Origin: Granulosicoccus sp965214025
GTDB taxonomy: Bacteria; Pseudomonadota; Gammaproteobacteria; Granulosicoccales; Granulosicoccaceae
DNA: 64,000 bases
Assembly (NCBI GenBank): GCA_965214025.1
Contig: CBDCAW010000083.1
Coordinates: 62,001-126,000 of the forward strand
Direction: 5' to 3'
Of the stretch, positions 17,393-27,076 are shown in pieces; position 1 is the first letter of the stretch; the number at the start of each line of letters is the position of its first letter. The translations under genes were made by a program, and so were the position numbers. The notes beneath the pieces are model-generated. The model made no database searches. It was not told where the DNA came from and saw only the letters and a program-made list of their open reading frames with translations.

Positions 17393-18460
17393 ATGAACAC
17401 TGCAGGAATGACCGGAACGTCATGGGTCAAGGCCGCGCTCGTCGGAGCGGGCATCGCCAGTCTGGTGGTCGCACCGGCACACGCCCAGGAAGAGCTCAAC
17501 GGTTCCGGCGCCAGCTTCCCCTTCCCGATCTACTCGAAGTGGTTCAAGGACTTCAGCAGCCAGAATGAGGATGTGCGGATCGACTACCAGGCCAAGGGCA
17601 GCGGCGCCGGCATCCAGGACCTGATCAACGGCACCGTGGATTTCGCCGCCAGCGACGCGGCGATGAATGACGAAGAAATGGCTCAGGTCGACGATGGCGT
17701 GGTGCTGCTACCGCTGACCGCCGGTGAGGTGGTACTCGCCTTCAACGTGGACGGCGTGGAAGAGCTGCGCTTGCCGCGGGATGTTTACCCGGCGATCTTC
17801 ACCGGTGAGATCACGAAGTGGAATGATGAGAAGATTGCCGCCGCCAACCCGGACGTGGAGCTGCCGGATGAAAATATCACGGTGGTGGTCCGTTCCGATT
17901 CCTCCGGTACCACCTATGTGTTCAGCGGCCACCTCGCGGAGATCAGCGAGACCTTCGCATCCGACATCGGCCAGAGCAAGTCACCTCAGTGGCCGCAATC
18001 GCAGAGCTTCGTCAAGGCGCCGAAGAACGACGGCATCACCGCCACCATCGCGCAGACGCCGGGCTCCATCGGTTACATCGAGTACGGCTACGCCAAGCTG
18101 ACCGATACCAACTCCGCCATGCTGGAGAACCAGGCCGGTCAGTTCGTCGCAGCCGGTGCGGAGTCCGGCCAGGCGGCCCTGGCGAGTGCGGAGTTCCCCG
18201 ACGGTACCTTGCCCGACAGCGACGTGCCGAACCTGGTGTCCTGGGTATTCGACCCGGAAGGCGAGGATGCCTACCCGATCGCCACCTTCACCTGGATGCT
18301 CGCCTACAAGGAGCAGGACGATGCCAAGGCTGCGGCCATTCGCGACTTCGTCGACTACGCGGTCACCGAAGGTCAGGAGAGCGCGGAAGAGCTCGGCTAC
18401 ATTCCCCTGCCCGAGAACGTGGTGACCCGGGTTCAGGAAGCGGCTCAGATGATTCAATAA
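17393..18460 (+). CDS. pstS: Phosphate ABC transporter periplasmic binding protein PstS
   Basis: A 355-residue exported phosphate receptor. A signal peptide (residues 1-32, ending AHAQ) is followed by the start of the mature protein, LNGSGASFPFPIYSKWF, which is typical of PstS. SGAGIQDLINGTVDFAASDAAM and the SDSSGTTYVF segment supply phosphate ligands. A GGAGAT-type ribosome-binding site precedes the ATG. It heads the pstS-C-A-B cluster. No convincing Pho box was found in the 230-bp upstream gap, so PhoB control is expected from the family but not seen. No phoU follows pstB. Confidence 0.93.
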   Translation: MNTAGMTGTSWVKAALVGAGIASLVVAPAHAQEELNGSGASFPFPIYSKWFKDFSSQNEDVRIDYQAKGSGAGIQDLINGTVDFAASDAAMNDEEMAQVDDGVVLLPLTAGEVVLAFNVDGVEELRLPRDVYPAIFTGEITKWNDEKIAAANPDVELPDENITVVVRSDSSGTTYVFSGHLAEISETFASDIGQSKSPQWPQSQSFVKAPKNDGITATIAQTPGSIGYIEYGYAKLTDTNSAMLENQAGQFVAAGAESGQAALASAEFPDGTLPDSDVPNLVSWVFDPEGEDAYPIATFTWMLAYKEQDDAKAAAIRDFVDYAVTEGQESAEELGYIPLPENVVTRVQEAAQMIQ

Positions 18461-18484
18461 CCCTCCATACCAGCGAATAAGATC

Positions 18485-19462
18485 ATGGCCCGCTACTCCT
18501 TCGACATTCCCGATTCGGCCGGTTCGGTATCCGGGGCACCCACCGCAGGCGAATTCCGACGCGATGCGATCTTCCGCGGCATAGCCGGTACCTGTGCGGT
18601 ATCGATCATCGTGCTGACGGTGTACCTGCTCTACAAGATCGGTGCACAGGCACTACCCGCCATGCAGGCCAACGGTGTCGGCTTCATCTTCGGCACCACC
18701 TGGAACCCGTCGGAGGAGTCTTTCGGCGTTCTCCCTGAAATCTGGGGAACGCTGTACAGCTCGCTGCTGGCGCTGCTGATCGGCGGCAGCTTCGGCATCA
18801 TGATCGCGATCTTCCTGACCCAGGGTTTCATCAACCCGCGACTGGCCGCCGTGTTCCGCACCATTGTCGAGATGCTCGCGGCGATACCGTCGGTGGTCTA
18901 CGGGCTTTGGGGCATCTACGTCGTGATTCCCGCGATCCGGCCGGTCTCGCAGGTACTGAACGACACGCTCGGCTGGTTCCCGCTGTTCGGCACGGACCTG
19001 AGCGGCCCCGGGCTCGCGCCGGCCGCGCTGGTACTGGCCATCATGATCCTGCCGACGGTTGCCGCGATCTCCGTCGATGCGCTGCAGCGCATTCCCTACA
19101 AGGTCAAGGAAGCCGCCTACGGCATGGGCACCACGCGTTGGGAAGCCATCCTGAAGGTGCTGCTGCCGACCGCCTCGTCCGGGTTGCTAGCGGCACTGGT
19201 GCTGGGCTTCGGCCGGGCGCTGGGAGAAACGATGGCGCTCGCGATGCTCATCGGCAACGCCAATCAGATCAATCTCTCGCTGTTCGCACCGGCGAACACG
19301 TTGGCCTCTCTGCTGGCTTCGAGCTTTCCGGAGGCCGGCAAGATCGAGATCCAGGCGCTGATGTATGCCGCGCTGGTCCTGTTGGCCATCACTTTCCTGG
19401 TCAACGTGATCGGGCTCGCCATCCAGCAGGCCACCGCTCGCAAGTTCGAGGGCAAATCATGA
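18485..19462 (+). CDS. pstC: Phosphate ABC transporter permease PstC
   Basis: A 325-residue inner-membrane permease of the PstC family with six or more helices. The GTLYSSLLALLIGGSFGIMIAIFLTQ region and the cytoplasmic EAA loop (KEAAYGMGTTRWEAILKVLLP, near residue 205) that docks on PstB are both visible. It starts 24 bp after pstS and overlaps pstA by four bases (ATGA). PstC usually has an N-terminal cytoplasmic extension, and about 35 such residues precede the first helix here. Confidence 0.92.
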   Translation: MARYSFDIPDSAGSVSGAPTAGEFRRDAIFRGIAGTCAVSIIVLTVYLLYKIGAQALPAMQANGVGFIFGTTWNPSEESFGVLPEIWGTLYSSLLALLIGGSFGIMIAIFLTQGFINPRLAAVFRTIVEMLAAIPSVVYGLWGIYVVIPAIRPVSQVLNDTLGWFPLFGTDLSGPGLAPAALVLAIMILPTVAAISVDALQRIPYKVKEAAYGMGTTRWEAILKVLLPTASSGLLAALVLGFGRALGETMALAMLIGNANQINLSLFAPANTLASLLASSFPEAGKIEIQALMYAALVLLAITFLVNVIGLAIQQATARKFEGKS

Positions 19463-20360
19463 GCACGACACCCGAAGATGTCTACGGTTCACCCGCCGGG
19501 CGCATACCGAGCCAGCTGCAGCGCCAGACCTTCGAACCGCGTGCCCTCAAGAGCGGTCTGCTGACCGCACTGGCCTGGGTCATGACCCTGATCGCCGGCA
19601 TTCCGCTGCTTTCGGTGCTGTACATGTTGGTCGTATTGAAGGTGGTTCGAGGCTGGATTTCGAGGCACTGACGGCGTTGCCTCCGGCAGGTTTCGAAACC
19701 GGTGGCGGTTTCGGCAATGCCATCATCGGCACCATCACGATGGTGGGCATCGCGTCCCTGATCAGCATTCCGCTGGGTGTGCTGGCGGCGATCTACCTGG
19801 CGGTACTCGGGCCGCAGACACGCATCGCCAAGGTGTCCCGCTTTCTGGCCAAGGTACTGACCGGTCTGCCCTCGATCCTTGCCGGGGTATTCGCATACGC
19901 GGCGGTGGTATTGCTGATGGGCACCTATTCCGCCATCGCAGGCGGTATCGCGCTCGCCGTGCTGATGCTGCCGACCGTGGTGCTGACAGCCGAGGAAGCG
20001 CTCAAAGAGGTGCCGACGAAGATGCGTGATGCCGCCTTCGGACTGGGTTGTACCCGTTCCCAGGTGATCTGGAAGGTGGTCTTGCCCACCGGACTGCCCG
20101 GCATCCTCACCGGGGTCATGCTGGCGGTTGCAGGGGCGGCCGGCGAATCGGCACCTCTGCTGTTCACGGCCCTGTTCAGCAACTACTACCTGTCGGATCT
20201 GGCTCAGCCGACCGCTTCGCTGTCAATCCTGATCTACAACTTTTCGGCCATGCCGTTCGACAATCAGATCGCACTGGCCTGGGCCGCATCGCTGGTACTG
20301 GTCGCCATGGTACTTGTCATCAACATCCTCGCGCGCCTGATCGGCAAGCCGAAGATCTGA
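19459..20360 (+). CDS. pstA: Phosphate ABC transporter permease PstA (frameshifted)
   Basis: The second Pst permease. The first 70 codons (19459-19671) encode the N-terminal tail and helix one (ALAWVMTLIAGIPLLSVLYML). The remaining frame, reading from about 19641 to 20360, encodes the rest, including LPPAGFETGGGFGNAI and the EAA loop KMRDAAFGLGCTRSQVIWKVVLP. Adding one G to the GG at 19641-19642 restores a continuous protein (VVLKGGSRLDFEALTALPPA), so a single missing base breaks the frame. Both halves are otherwise well conserved, making sequencing error more likely than a real pseudogene. It lies between pstC (four-base overlap) and pstB. Confidence 0.88.
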
Positions 20361-20388
20361 AAAATCAGTCAATCAAGGAGACAGTCAC

Positions 20389-21283
20389 ATGAGCGATACC
20401 GCCCTGGCCGATGCGCCGAGCACCCGATCTGACGCTACCGCCTCGCAAGCCCATTCCAGGCACTCGATGGCAAAGGATCAATCCACCCCCGAGGTACGCG
20501 CGGCGACTGCCAGCGCCGTGCTGGACTGCCGGATCAAGGCGATCCACTACGGGGATTTTCTCGCCGTACGCGACAGCCATGTGCCGATCGAACGCAATAG
20601 AATCACCGGCTTCATAGGCCCTTCAGGTTGTGGCAAGAGCACCGTGTTGCGCAGCCTGAACCGGATGAACGACCTGATCGAATCGTTCCGTTTCGACGGC
20701 GAAGTGCAGTATCACGGCAAGAACATCTACTCGAAGGATGTCGACCCCGTCGTGGTACGTCGCTACATCGGCATGGTGTTCCAGCAGCCGAACCCGTTCT
20801 CCATGAGCATTTACGACAATGTCGCCTTCGGGCTGAAGCTGAACCGGTTCAAGGGCAACATGGAGGAGCAGGTACAGAAGGCACTGCAAGGGGGCTGCCC
20901 TGTGGGATGAGGTCAAGGACAAGCTGAAGAACAGTGGCCTGTCACTCTCGGGTGGTCAGCAGCAGCGTTTGTGCATCGCCCGCGCGATCGCCACCGAGCC
21001 GGATGTGCTGCTGATGGACGAACCCTGCTCCGCACTCGACCCGATCGCCACGCGTCAGGTGGAAGAACTCATGTTGCGACTCAAGGAAAGCTTCGCCGTC
21101 GCCCTGGTCACGCACAACATGCAGCAGGCACAACGGGTCGCCGATCAGACGGCCTTCTTCGGGGTCGACATGACGCAGAGCGGCCGTACCGGGTATCTGG
21201 TGGAGATGGGCGATACGAAGCAGGTGTTCTCTGATCCGCAGGAGAAGCTGACGCGGGAGTACGTGGCCGGCGAGTTCAGCTGA
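20389..21283 (+). CDS. pstB: Phosphate ABC transporter ATPase PstB (frameshifted)
   Basis: The Pst ATP-binding subunit, about 297 residues when reconstructed. Walker A is GPSGCGKST (near residue 81), the Q-loop segment is VFQQPNPFSMSIYDNV, the ABC signature is LSGGQQQRLCIARAI, and Walker B is VLLMDEP. The frame breaks at 20890-20894, where a run of five G should probably be four: removing one G gives the family sequence KALQGAALWDEVKDKLK. An AAGGAG ribosome-binding site precedes the start. The roughly 40-residue N-terminal extension is longer than in enterobacterial PstB. A second frameshift in the same operon strengthens the suspicion of sequencing error. Confidence 0.88.
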
Positions 21284-21376
21284 GCCCTGCCGAAGACTGC
21301 TTCGACGATGCAGGCATGGCCCGCCAGTGCTGGCGTGGGAACAGATTCGGCAACGGGCTCTTCCTGCGCACTCGAC

Positions 21377-22006
21377 ATGGAGACGATCGCGTGCGAACTG
21401 CAACGATTCTGGTCGACGCCGGTCACGGTCGGCGATAGTGCCTTGGATTCGGCCGCGATACTGCCTGATCAGATGCGCGACGCGATGCTGGACGGGTATC
21501 GTTACGTCGGTATGCACACGCCCCGTGAACGGTGGCTGATGCCCGGTCATTCGCAGCAGATACTCGAAGTGAACAATATCGTGCTGTTCGGCCTCGACCG
21601 ACACGTTCGTCGGTCTCACCGCCGCGCACTGAAGCATACCGAACGGCGCTTCTACGAAACGCGGGGTTCGGGCATAGGCCATCTGGTGGAGTGGTATGCC
21701 ACGAATCGCCATCACTCGATCTGGCAGATCGCTGCCGGGCTGTACATCCAGGTACTCGGCAACCCACAACTGTTCGTGGAGGGCAACCATCGCAGCGCTG
21801 CCCTGATCATGAGCCGAGTGCTGCTCGAGAGTGGCAATCCGCCGTTCGTGTTGACGCGAGAACTGGCTGATGACTGGCTCGCATTGACGAAGACGATCCC
21901 CTCCCTGCAGCGGCACGGGCTGCGGGCACGCATCAAGACTCAGCCGATCCGTAACGCACTGGCAGCGCTGCTCGAAGGCAGCCTGGACAAGCGGTTTCTA
22001 AAGTAA
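21377..22006 (+). CDS. Fic-like protein with degenerate active-site motif
   Basis: A protein of about 209 residues, not firmly recognised. Its central segment QLFVEGNHRSAALIMSRVLLESG resembles the Fic/Doc catalytic motif HxFx(D/E)GNxRxxR, with the catalytic His replaced by Gln. An upstream ILEVNN segment is also Fic-like. Fic proteins transfer AMP or other phosphate-containing groups to proteins; without the His, AMP transfer would be unlikely. The start is uncertain (ATG 21308 or 21377), and the later one is chosen because the sequence before it looks non-conserved. It follows pstB on the same strand and is followed, 11 bp after its stop, by a repeat-bearing small gene. Confidence 0.5.
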   Translation: METIACELQRFWSTPVTVGDSALDSAAILPDQMRDAMLDGYRYVGMHTPRERWLMPGHSQQILEVNNIVLFGLDRHVRRSHRRALKHTERRFYETRGSGIGHLVEWYATNRHHSIWQIAAGLYIQVLGNPQLFVEGNHRSAALIMSRVLLESGNPPFVLTRELADDWLALTKTIPSLQRHGLRARIKTQPIRNALAALLEGSLDKRFLK

Positions 22007-22017
22007 AGGACGACACG

Positions 22018-22131
22018 ATGACTTCGCAGCGGCAATCCCTGTTACTCGGGCAAGGAACGATGGCATGAATTCGCAGCAGCAATCCCTGTTACTCGGGCAA
22101 GGAACGACGGCATGAATTCGCAGCAGCAATC
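22018..22131 (+). repeat. 47-bp tandem repeat carrying start codon and ribosome-binding site
   Basis: Two full 47-bp units (22018-22064 and 22065-22111, three mismatches) and a partial third (from 22112, about 20 bp) are arranged head to tail. Each full unit runs from an ATG through a 16-codon peptide (MNSQQQSLLLGQGTTA in unit two) whose TGA overlaps the ATG of the next unit (GCATGA). Each also carries an AAGGA ribosome-binding site about eight bases before that next ATG. Because 47 is not a multiple of three, every unit restarts in a new frame. The third ATG is the apparent start of the small gene that follows. Confidence 0.85.
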
Positions 22132-22373
22132 AATGAGCCCCGGTCGAGCAGGCCGAGACCACCTGGCTTCGCCTGGTCGCGCACTATGGGGATGGCGAGC
22201 AGCGTGAGGTGCGCGCGGCCGCCAAGCTGCTGCTCGTGGCGCTGGCCAAGTTCCGTGAACACGGCGGCTCCGACTGGGCGCTGCAGGTGGAAGAGTATGT
22301 CGCCATTGCCCGCGAAGACCCTGACCGGCTGGCAAGGATCATCGCCGGCAATCGCGACTCGCGGGCGATGTAG
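22112..22373 (+). CDS. Small acidic/helical hypothetical protein (frameshifted)
   Basis: Reading from the third repeat ATG, MNSQQQSMSPVEQAETTW leads into a well-biased frame ending at 22371-22373 (AREDPDRLARIIAGNRDSRAM), about 86 residues in total. The two parts join only if one C is removed from the CCCC at 22138-22141. The product would be a soluble, mostly helical protein with no recognised family. It lies directly downstream of the Fic-like gene, so it could be its partner, but nothing in the sequence proves this. Its 5' end has been tandemly duplicated. Confidence 0.55.
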
Positions 22374-22396
22374 CACCCGTGACGTATCATTCGGAA

Positions 22397-24476
22397 TCAG
22401 CGCTCGGGAAACAGCAGTGCCGGCCCGTTTGATACCGCTGCCGGTAACTCGCCGGCCCAGAAGCCGTGCCAGGATGGCAGTGTGTCACCGCTGCTCACCG
22501 CCTCGTAGCCAGGGCCTCCCTGATAGGTGAACAGCACGTTCGCGAGCACATCCACGGCCGGGGTGGCAGCCGCGTCCAGCGTACAGCCACCGGTCGAAGC
22601 GCAGACACCCGTGCCGGTGGTTACCCGAAGCGCGTCGAACGGTACGGATGCCTGTTCTGCAGAGCTCGGATTACCTTGCAGGCTCCAGCTGACGGAGCGC
22701 GCCCCGGGTGCGGACGGCGGTGCAGAGCGGCCCGTGAGTGCCAGGCTGCGGCAACCGATCGGCGAATTGCAGCGAGCACGTATCTCGGTATTGCTGGCTG
22801 CCTGACGACTGCCTGCCGGCAGATCCAGGGTTCTCGAGCCGGAGCTGGTGTGGACGAACCAGAAGCCGTCGCCGCTACTCAGCTGGCCATCGATGCCCGG
22901 ATCGACGTACCGTGGCGTAGCAGCGTCCGTGTCGTAGAGAAAGACCTGCCAGTCAGTGCCATAGGTGCCGCTCACATCATCACTGAACAGCGTACCGATG
23001 GTGGTACCCGCCGGCGGATCGCAGGGCAAGGCCAGCAGGTGGAAATCGCCTGAGCCGACGGTGGTTCGATTGCCGGCAGCGGTGACATCGCAGCGATCGC
23101 CGAGATCGGCGAGCAGCGGATTCGTCGGGCCGATCGGGTCACCCCCGAAGACTGCGTAACGCCCGCTGGCATCGATCCCGTAATCGTTCGGATATTCGGG
23201 ATCTGCCAGGTACAGGGTATCGCCAGAGCGGTTGGCATTGACGCGAACGGTGGTGCCGCTGTTCCGGTCGTGCGCGAAGAGATCGAGGTTGTACGGGTTA
23301 CCGTCGGTGGCATCACCCTCGAACAGGTTGGTGGCCCGCGAGCTGAACAGTACCGTGCGGCCATCGGCACTGAGCACCGGCAGTGCGCTGGAGCCATTGC
23401 CCTGCTGCCCGTCGCTGTTCACGCTGACGCGCTCGGTAGTGCCAAGCTGCCGATCGTGCACGAACACGTCCGTGCTCCCGTTGGTATCGTTCGGCACGAG
23501 AGTGCCGGCACTCGTGGCAAAGGCCACCACCCGACCATCGTTGCTGATGGTCTGCCCGCCGTCGACGCTGAGCCCGGCTGCGACATCCAGTTGCGTACCG
23601 TCAGTGGCGACACTGACTCGTTCCGTGGTGCCCAGTTGGCGATCGCGTACGAACACGTCCTCCTGCCCGTTGGTGTCCCCGATAACGACACCCGAGTCAT
23701 CGCTGGCGAACACGACGTGTCGTGCGCCGCCGCTGACGCCGAGATTGAACGCCGAGGTGCCGCTGATCTGTTGTCCCGACGAGCCGAGATTGACCCGCTC
23801 TACCGAATCAGTGTCGCGGTCGAACAGGAAAATGTCGGTCGCGTTGTTCGTGTCGCCAGCGACGAGCGTCGATTGATCGGACGGGAACGCAACGTACCGC
23901 CCATCGTCGCTGATCGTGATGGGCGGCGTGACGTTCGGATTCTCGGTCAGCACGATCGGTACCGCGGTGCCGTTCTGAATCGTCTCGAGGCGCTCGGTGG
24001 AGCCGGCAACGCGATCGACCACATAGAGCAGACTGCGATCATCACCGGGTTGGCCCGTAACGGACCGTTCAACCCCCACGACAGCCAGATAACGTCCGTC
24101 CGCGCTGATGGAAGGGCCTGAAATAGAAGGCATCGAAGAACGCGCCGTTCACGATCGGTACGATGTGCTCCAGCTCGCCGGACAGGCGATCGTGTACATA
24201 CAGATCGAAGTTCGCGTTGGTATCGGTAGCCACGAGCGCGTCGATCGTTTCGAAGACGGTGTAGCGCCCGTCGGCACTGATGGTATTCGCATCGCCACCC
24301 GAGCTCCCGATGGAACCTGACTCATCGATGTTGAGCGGCGTCGTGGTGACAGCCGCAGCCGGCGAGACGAGAACCAGGGTCGCAATGGCAGCCGATACGT
24401 TTCGACCAAGGGCCGGCGGCATCGTGCGGCGTTTGGATCGGAGGCGGGAAGAGTGAGGTGCACGCAGCTTGCTCAT
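22397..24476 (-). CDS. Secreted beta-propeller (WD40/TolB-like repeat) protein (frameshifted)
   Basis: An exported protein of about 692 residues after repair. An Arg-rich start and hydrophobic segment (SAAIATLVLVSPAAA) form the signal peptide. At least five repeats of the type ADGRYxxF...DxFxHDRxxGTTERVSV follow, the pattern of WD40-like/TolB propellers. The last 200 residues contain paired Cys motifs (CNSPIGC, CASTGGC) and a Trp-containing end, and may be a separate beta domain. The frame breaks between about 24130 and 24145, where one extra base separates the signal-bearing N-terminus from the rest. Function is unknown; a cell-surface or binding role is possible. Confidence 0.68.
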
Positions 24477-24753
24477 GAGTCATGTCTCTCTTCAGTTGGG
24501 TGAGAAATCATTACAGCATGAACAGGTTCAAGCTCACGTAGCCAGCTGCCCGGCCAAACGGGTAATCGTGCTGAAAGTTCGTGGTAGCTGAACAGGATTC
24601 TCCGCAATGCGAGAGCGGTGGCCACCCCGGCAGCGAAACCCTTGCAGGGCTCTCTCAAGACGAGCGCACGAGCCGGCTCGTGCGCTGAGCGGAGATCGTT
24701 TGTGACATACTGATCGCCGTATCTGTCAATCCTGAGACCGTCCAGCACCGACG
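24477..24753. other. Divergent intergenic region
   Basis: This 277-bp gap separates the minus-strand propeller gene from the plus-strand Uma2 gene. It should hold both promoters. No clear box pair, hairpin or gene was recognised. Confidence 0.4.
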
Positions 24754-25309
24754 ATGCCCGCCTCACCCGCAACACTGCCCCGTCTGACGCTTGAAGAGTA
24801 CCTCGCGTTCGAGCACGACCAGGATGTGCGTCACGAGTTCGTCGACGGCTATCTCTACGCGATGATCGGCGCGAGCGAACGCCATGAACAGATTGCGATG
24901 AATATTGCCGGGGAGCTGCATTCGCACCTGCGAGACTCGCCGTGCCGAGTGTTCAAGGGAGATTTGAAGCTCGCCGTCGGCGAGGATCACTACTATCCTG
25001 ACCTTTTCGTCGCCTGCGGCGGGCGAGCCGCGCCCCACCGGTTACTCCCGCGACGACCCTGTGTTGATCATCGAGGTGCTTTCGCCAAGCACGGCGCGCA
25101 ACGATCGTGGCGAAAAGTGGCTTGCCTACGCAACACTTCCGAGCCTGCGCGAATATGTGCTGGTTTGGCAGGATCGCACTCGAGTCGAGTACCGAACGAT
25201 CGCCACGTCGGATGAACCCGGCAGTACAGACCTGCTCGAAGCACCCTCGGACACACTTCGCCTCGCCTCTGTCGAGTTTGCCATGTCGCTGAGCGAGATC
25301 TACGGCTGA
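24754..25309 (+). CDS. Uma2 (DUF820) family restriction endonuclease-like protein (frameshifted)
   Basis: A protein of about 184 residues in the Uma2/DUF820 family, common in cyanobacteria and gliding bacteria and built on a PD-(D/E)xK nuclease fold. Family features are the opening LTLEEYLAFEHDQDVRHEFVDGYLYAM, the YYPDLFVAC strand with the putative metal-binding Asp, and VLIIEVLSPST with the catalytic Glu, followed by KWLAYATLPSLREYVLV with Lys. The frame is broken at 25021-25023, where one G of GGG appears extra; removing it gives CGGEPRPTGYSRDDPVLIIEV. It stands alone and is divergent from the propeller gene. Its biological role is unknown. Confidence 0.8.
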
Positions 25310-25407
25310 CCTCCGGGTTTCACAAGCTCCCTGGGCTGGGCCGGCTGTCTACGTTTTCCCATAGATCATCAGGGTCTGGTTACGTACCGCCAGGCCCCGG
25401 GGGCAGC

Positions 25408-26925
25408 TTACTCGCCAGCCCCGATGAAATCGGACACCGCGAAGGCGAGATCGATACTTTGACGGGCATTCAATCGCGGATCGCAGATGGTTTCGTAACG
25501 CCGACCGAGGTCTGTATCGACCAACGCGTCGGAGCCGCCGAGGCATTCCGTGACGTCTTCCCCGGTCAGCTCCACGTGCAGGCCACCGGGCCAGCTGCCC
25601 GCCGCACGATGAACTTCGAAGAAGGCTCGGGTTTCACGTAGCACATCGTCGAAGCGGCGCGTCTTGTGACCGGAGGAAGACTCGAAGGTGTTGCCGTGCA
25701 TGGGGTCACACACCCAGACCACCGGGTACCCGGCCGCACGCACCGCCTCGATCAGGTCCGGTAACACACGCTCCACGTTGCCGGCGCCCAGTCGCGTGAT
25801 CAGCGTGAGGCGGCCCGGAATGCGCTCCGGGTTCAGAGTGGCACACAGCCCAAGCACCTCATCGACGCTGGTGGTAGGGCCAAGCTTGCAGCCTATGGGG
25901 TTGGCTACCTGCCGCGCCCAGGCCACGTGCGCTCCATCGAGCGCACGGGTGCGTTCGCCGATCCAGAGCATATGAGCGGAACCTGCCACCTTGGATGGTG
26001 CGAGCCTGTCTCCTACGGTCATCATGCCGGCATCCTTGCTTCTATCTTGGGCGCCGCCTCTGTCGGCAGCAGCCGCATCGTCGACCCGGGTCAGCGCATC
26101 CTCGTATTCCAGGATCAGCGCCTCGTGGCTGGTGTAGAACTCGATCTCGCCCAGGGCCGCGTGATCCGACAGCCCTGCGGCATCCATGAAACGCAGTGCC
26201 CGGCCGATCTCGTCGGCCAGCGCCGCGTAGCGACGACCCTCGGGCAAATCGGCCACGAACGACTGGTTCCAGGCTTGTACCTGATGCAGGTCGGCGAAGC
26301 CGCCCCGTGCACAGGATCGCAGTAGATTCAGCGTGGCCGCTGCCTGATCGTAGGCCTGCAGCAGCCGCTGCGGGTCCGGCGTTCGCGATGCTTCGGTGAA
26401 CGGTACATCGTTGACCATGTGCCCGAAGAAGGATGGCAGCTGCCGGCCGTCGATGGTCTCGACCGGCGACGAGCGCGGCTTGGCGAACTGCCCGGCCAGA
26501 CGCCCGAGCTTGACCACCGGAACGCCGGCGGAGTAGGAAAGAATGACTGCCATCTGCAGAATGACACGCAGCTTGCCGCGAATCGCACCTTCGTCGAAGC
26601 GTCGGAACGATTCGGCGCAGTCGCCGGCCTGCAACAGGAAAGCGCGGCCCTCGCTGACATCGCCCAGCCGGGAGCGCAGGCGTCGAGCCTCCGCCGGATA
26701 GATGAGCGGTGGCCGGCTCGCCAACGTCTCCTGCACCTGCGCCAGTTGCTCCCGATCGGGCCAGAGCGGCTGATTGGCAGCCTTCAGCGCCTGCCACGGT
26801 TGTTCTGCGACGCCAGGCCGAGCAACGCCACGAGGGACCTGGTCGGTGATGGGGGGTACAGCGGTGGAGGTATCTGGACCAGGCAGAGGCATGAGCGGTA
26901 CGACGCGAAATGGCGAGCCGGACAT
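25408..26925 (-). CDS. Class II 3-deoxy-7-phosphoheptulonate (DAHP) synthase
   Basis: A 505-residue enzyme of the plant-type (class II) DAHP synthase family, condensing phosphoenolpyruvate and erythrose-4-phosphate at the entry to the shikimate pathway. Characteristic segments are the early PLWPDREQLAQVQETLASRPPL, the metal-site LQAGDCAESF, GRLAGQFAKPRSSP, GEIEFYTSHEALILEYE, WIGERTRALDGAHVAW, NPIGCKLGPT, LITRLGAGN, VVWVCDPMHGNT and HVELTGEDVTECLGG. Length is within 450-510. The first 45 residues are Pro-rich and not conserved, so ATG at codon 12 is an alternative start. With aroQ at 15 kb it gives two shikimate-pathway genes in the window, but they are not linked in an operon. Confidence 0.93.
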   Translation of the reverse strand: MSGSPFRVVPLMPLPGPDTSTAVPPITDQVPRGVARPGVAEQPWQALKAANQPLWPDREQLAQVQETLASRPPLIYPAEARRLRSRLGDVSEGRAFLLQAGDCAESFRRFDEGAIRGKLRVILQMAVILSYSAGVPVVKLGRLAGQFAKPRSSPVETIDGRQLPSFFGHMVNDVPFTEASRTPDPQRLLQAYDQAAATLNLLRSCARGGFADLHQVQAWNQSFVADLPEGRRYAALADEIGRALRFMDAAGLSDHAALGEIEFYTSHEALILEYEDALTRVDDAAAADRGGAQDRSKDAGMMTVGDRLAPSKVAGSAHMLWIGERTRALDGAHVAWARQVANPIGCKLGPTTSVDEVLGLCATLNPERIPGRLTLITRLGAGNVERVLPDLIEAVRAAGYPVVWVCDPMHGNTFESSSGHKTRRFDDVLRETRAFFEVHRAAGSWPGGLHVELTGEDVTECLGGSDALVDTDLGRRYETICDPRLNARQSIDLAFAVSDFIGAGE

Positions 26926-27076
26926 TATGCCGCTTAGTGCACTACCACGCTGACATCATGTGACCGGCGCTTTGATTTACGCCTGCTTGCCAGCCGAGGT
27001 CAGCGTCGGGTACCGTCTCGTACAACTGGCAGTGAACCTCACGCCCTTGTCCATACCACCATCGAGAGAATTCGTC

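Noticed and set aside
20942..21916. A 324-codon minus-strand frame across pstB and the Fic-like gene
   Set aside because: It crosses two plus-strand genes and has antisense composition.
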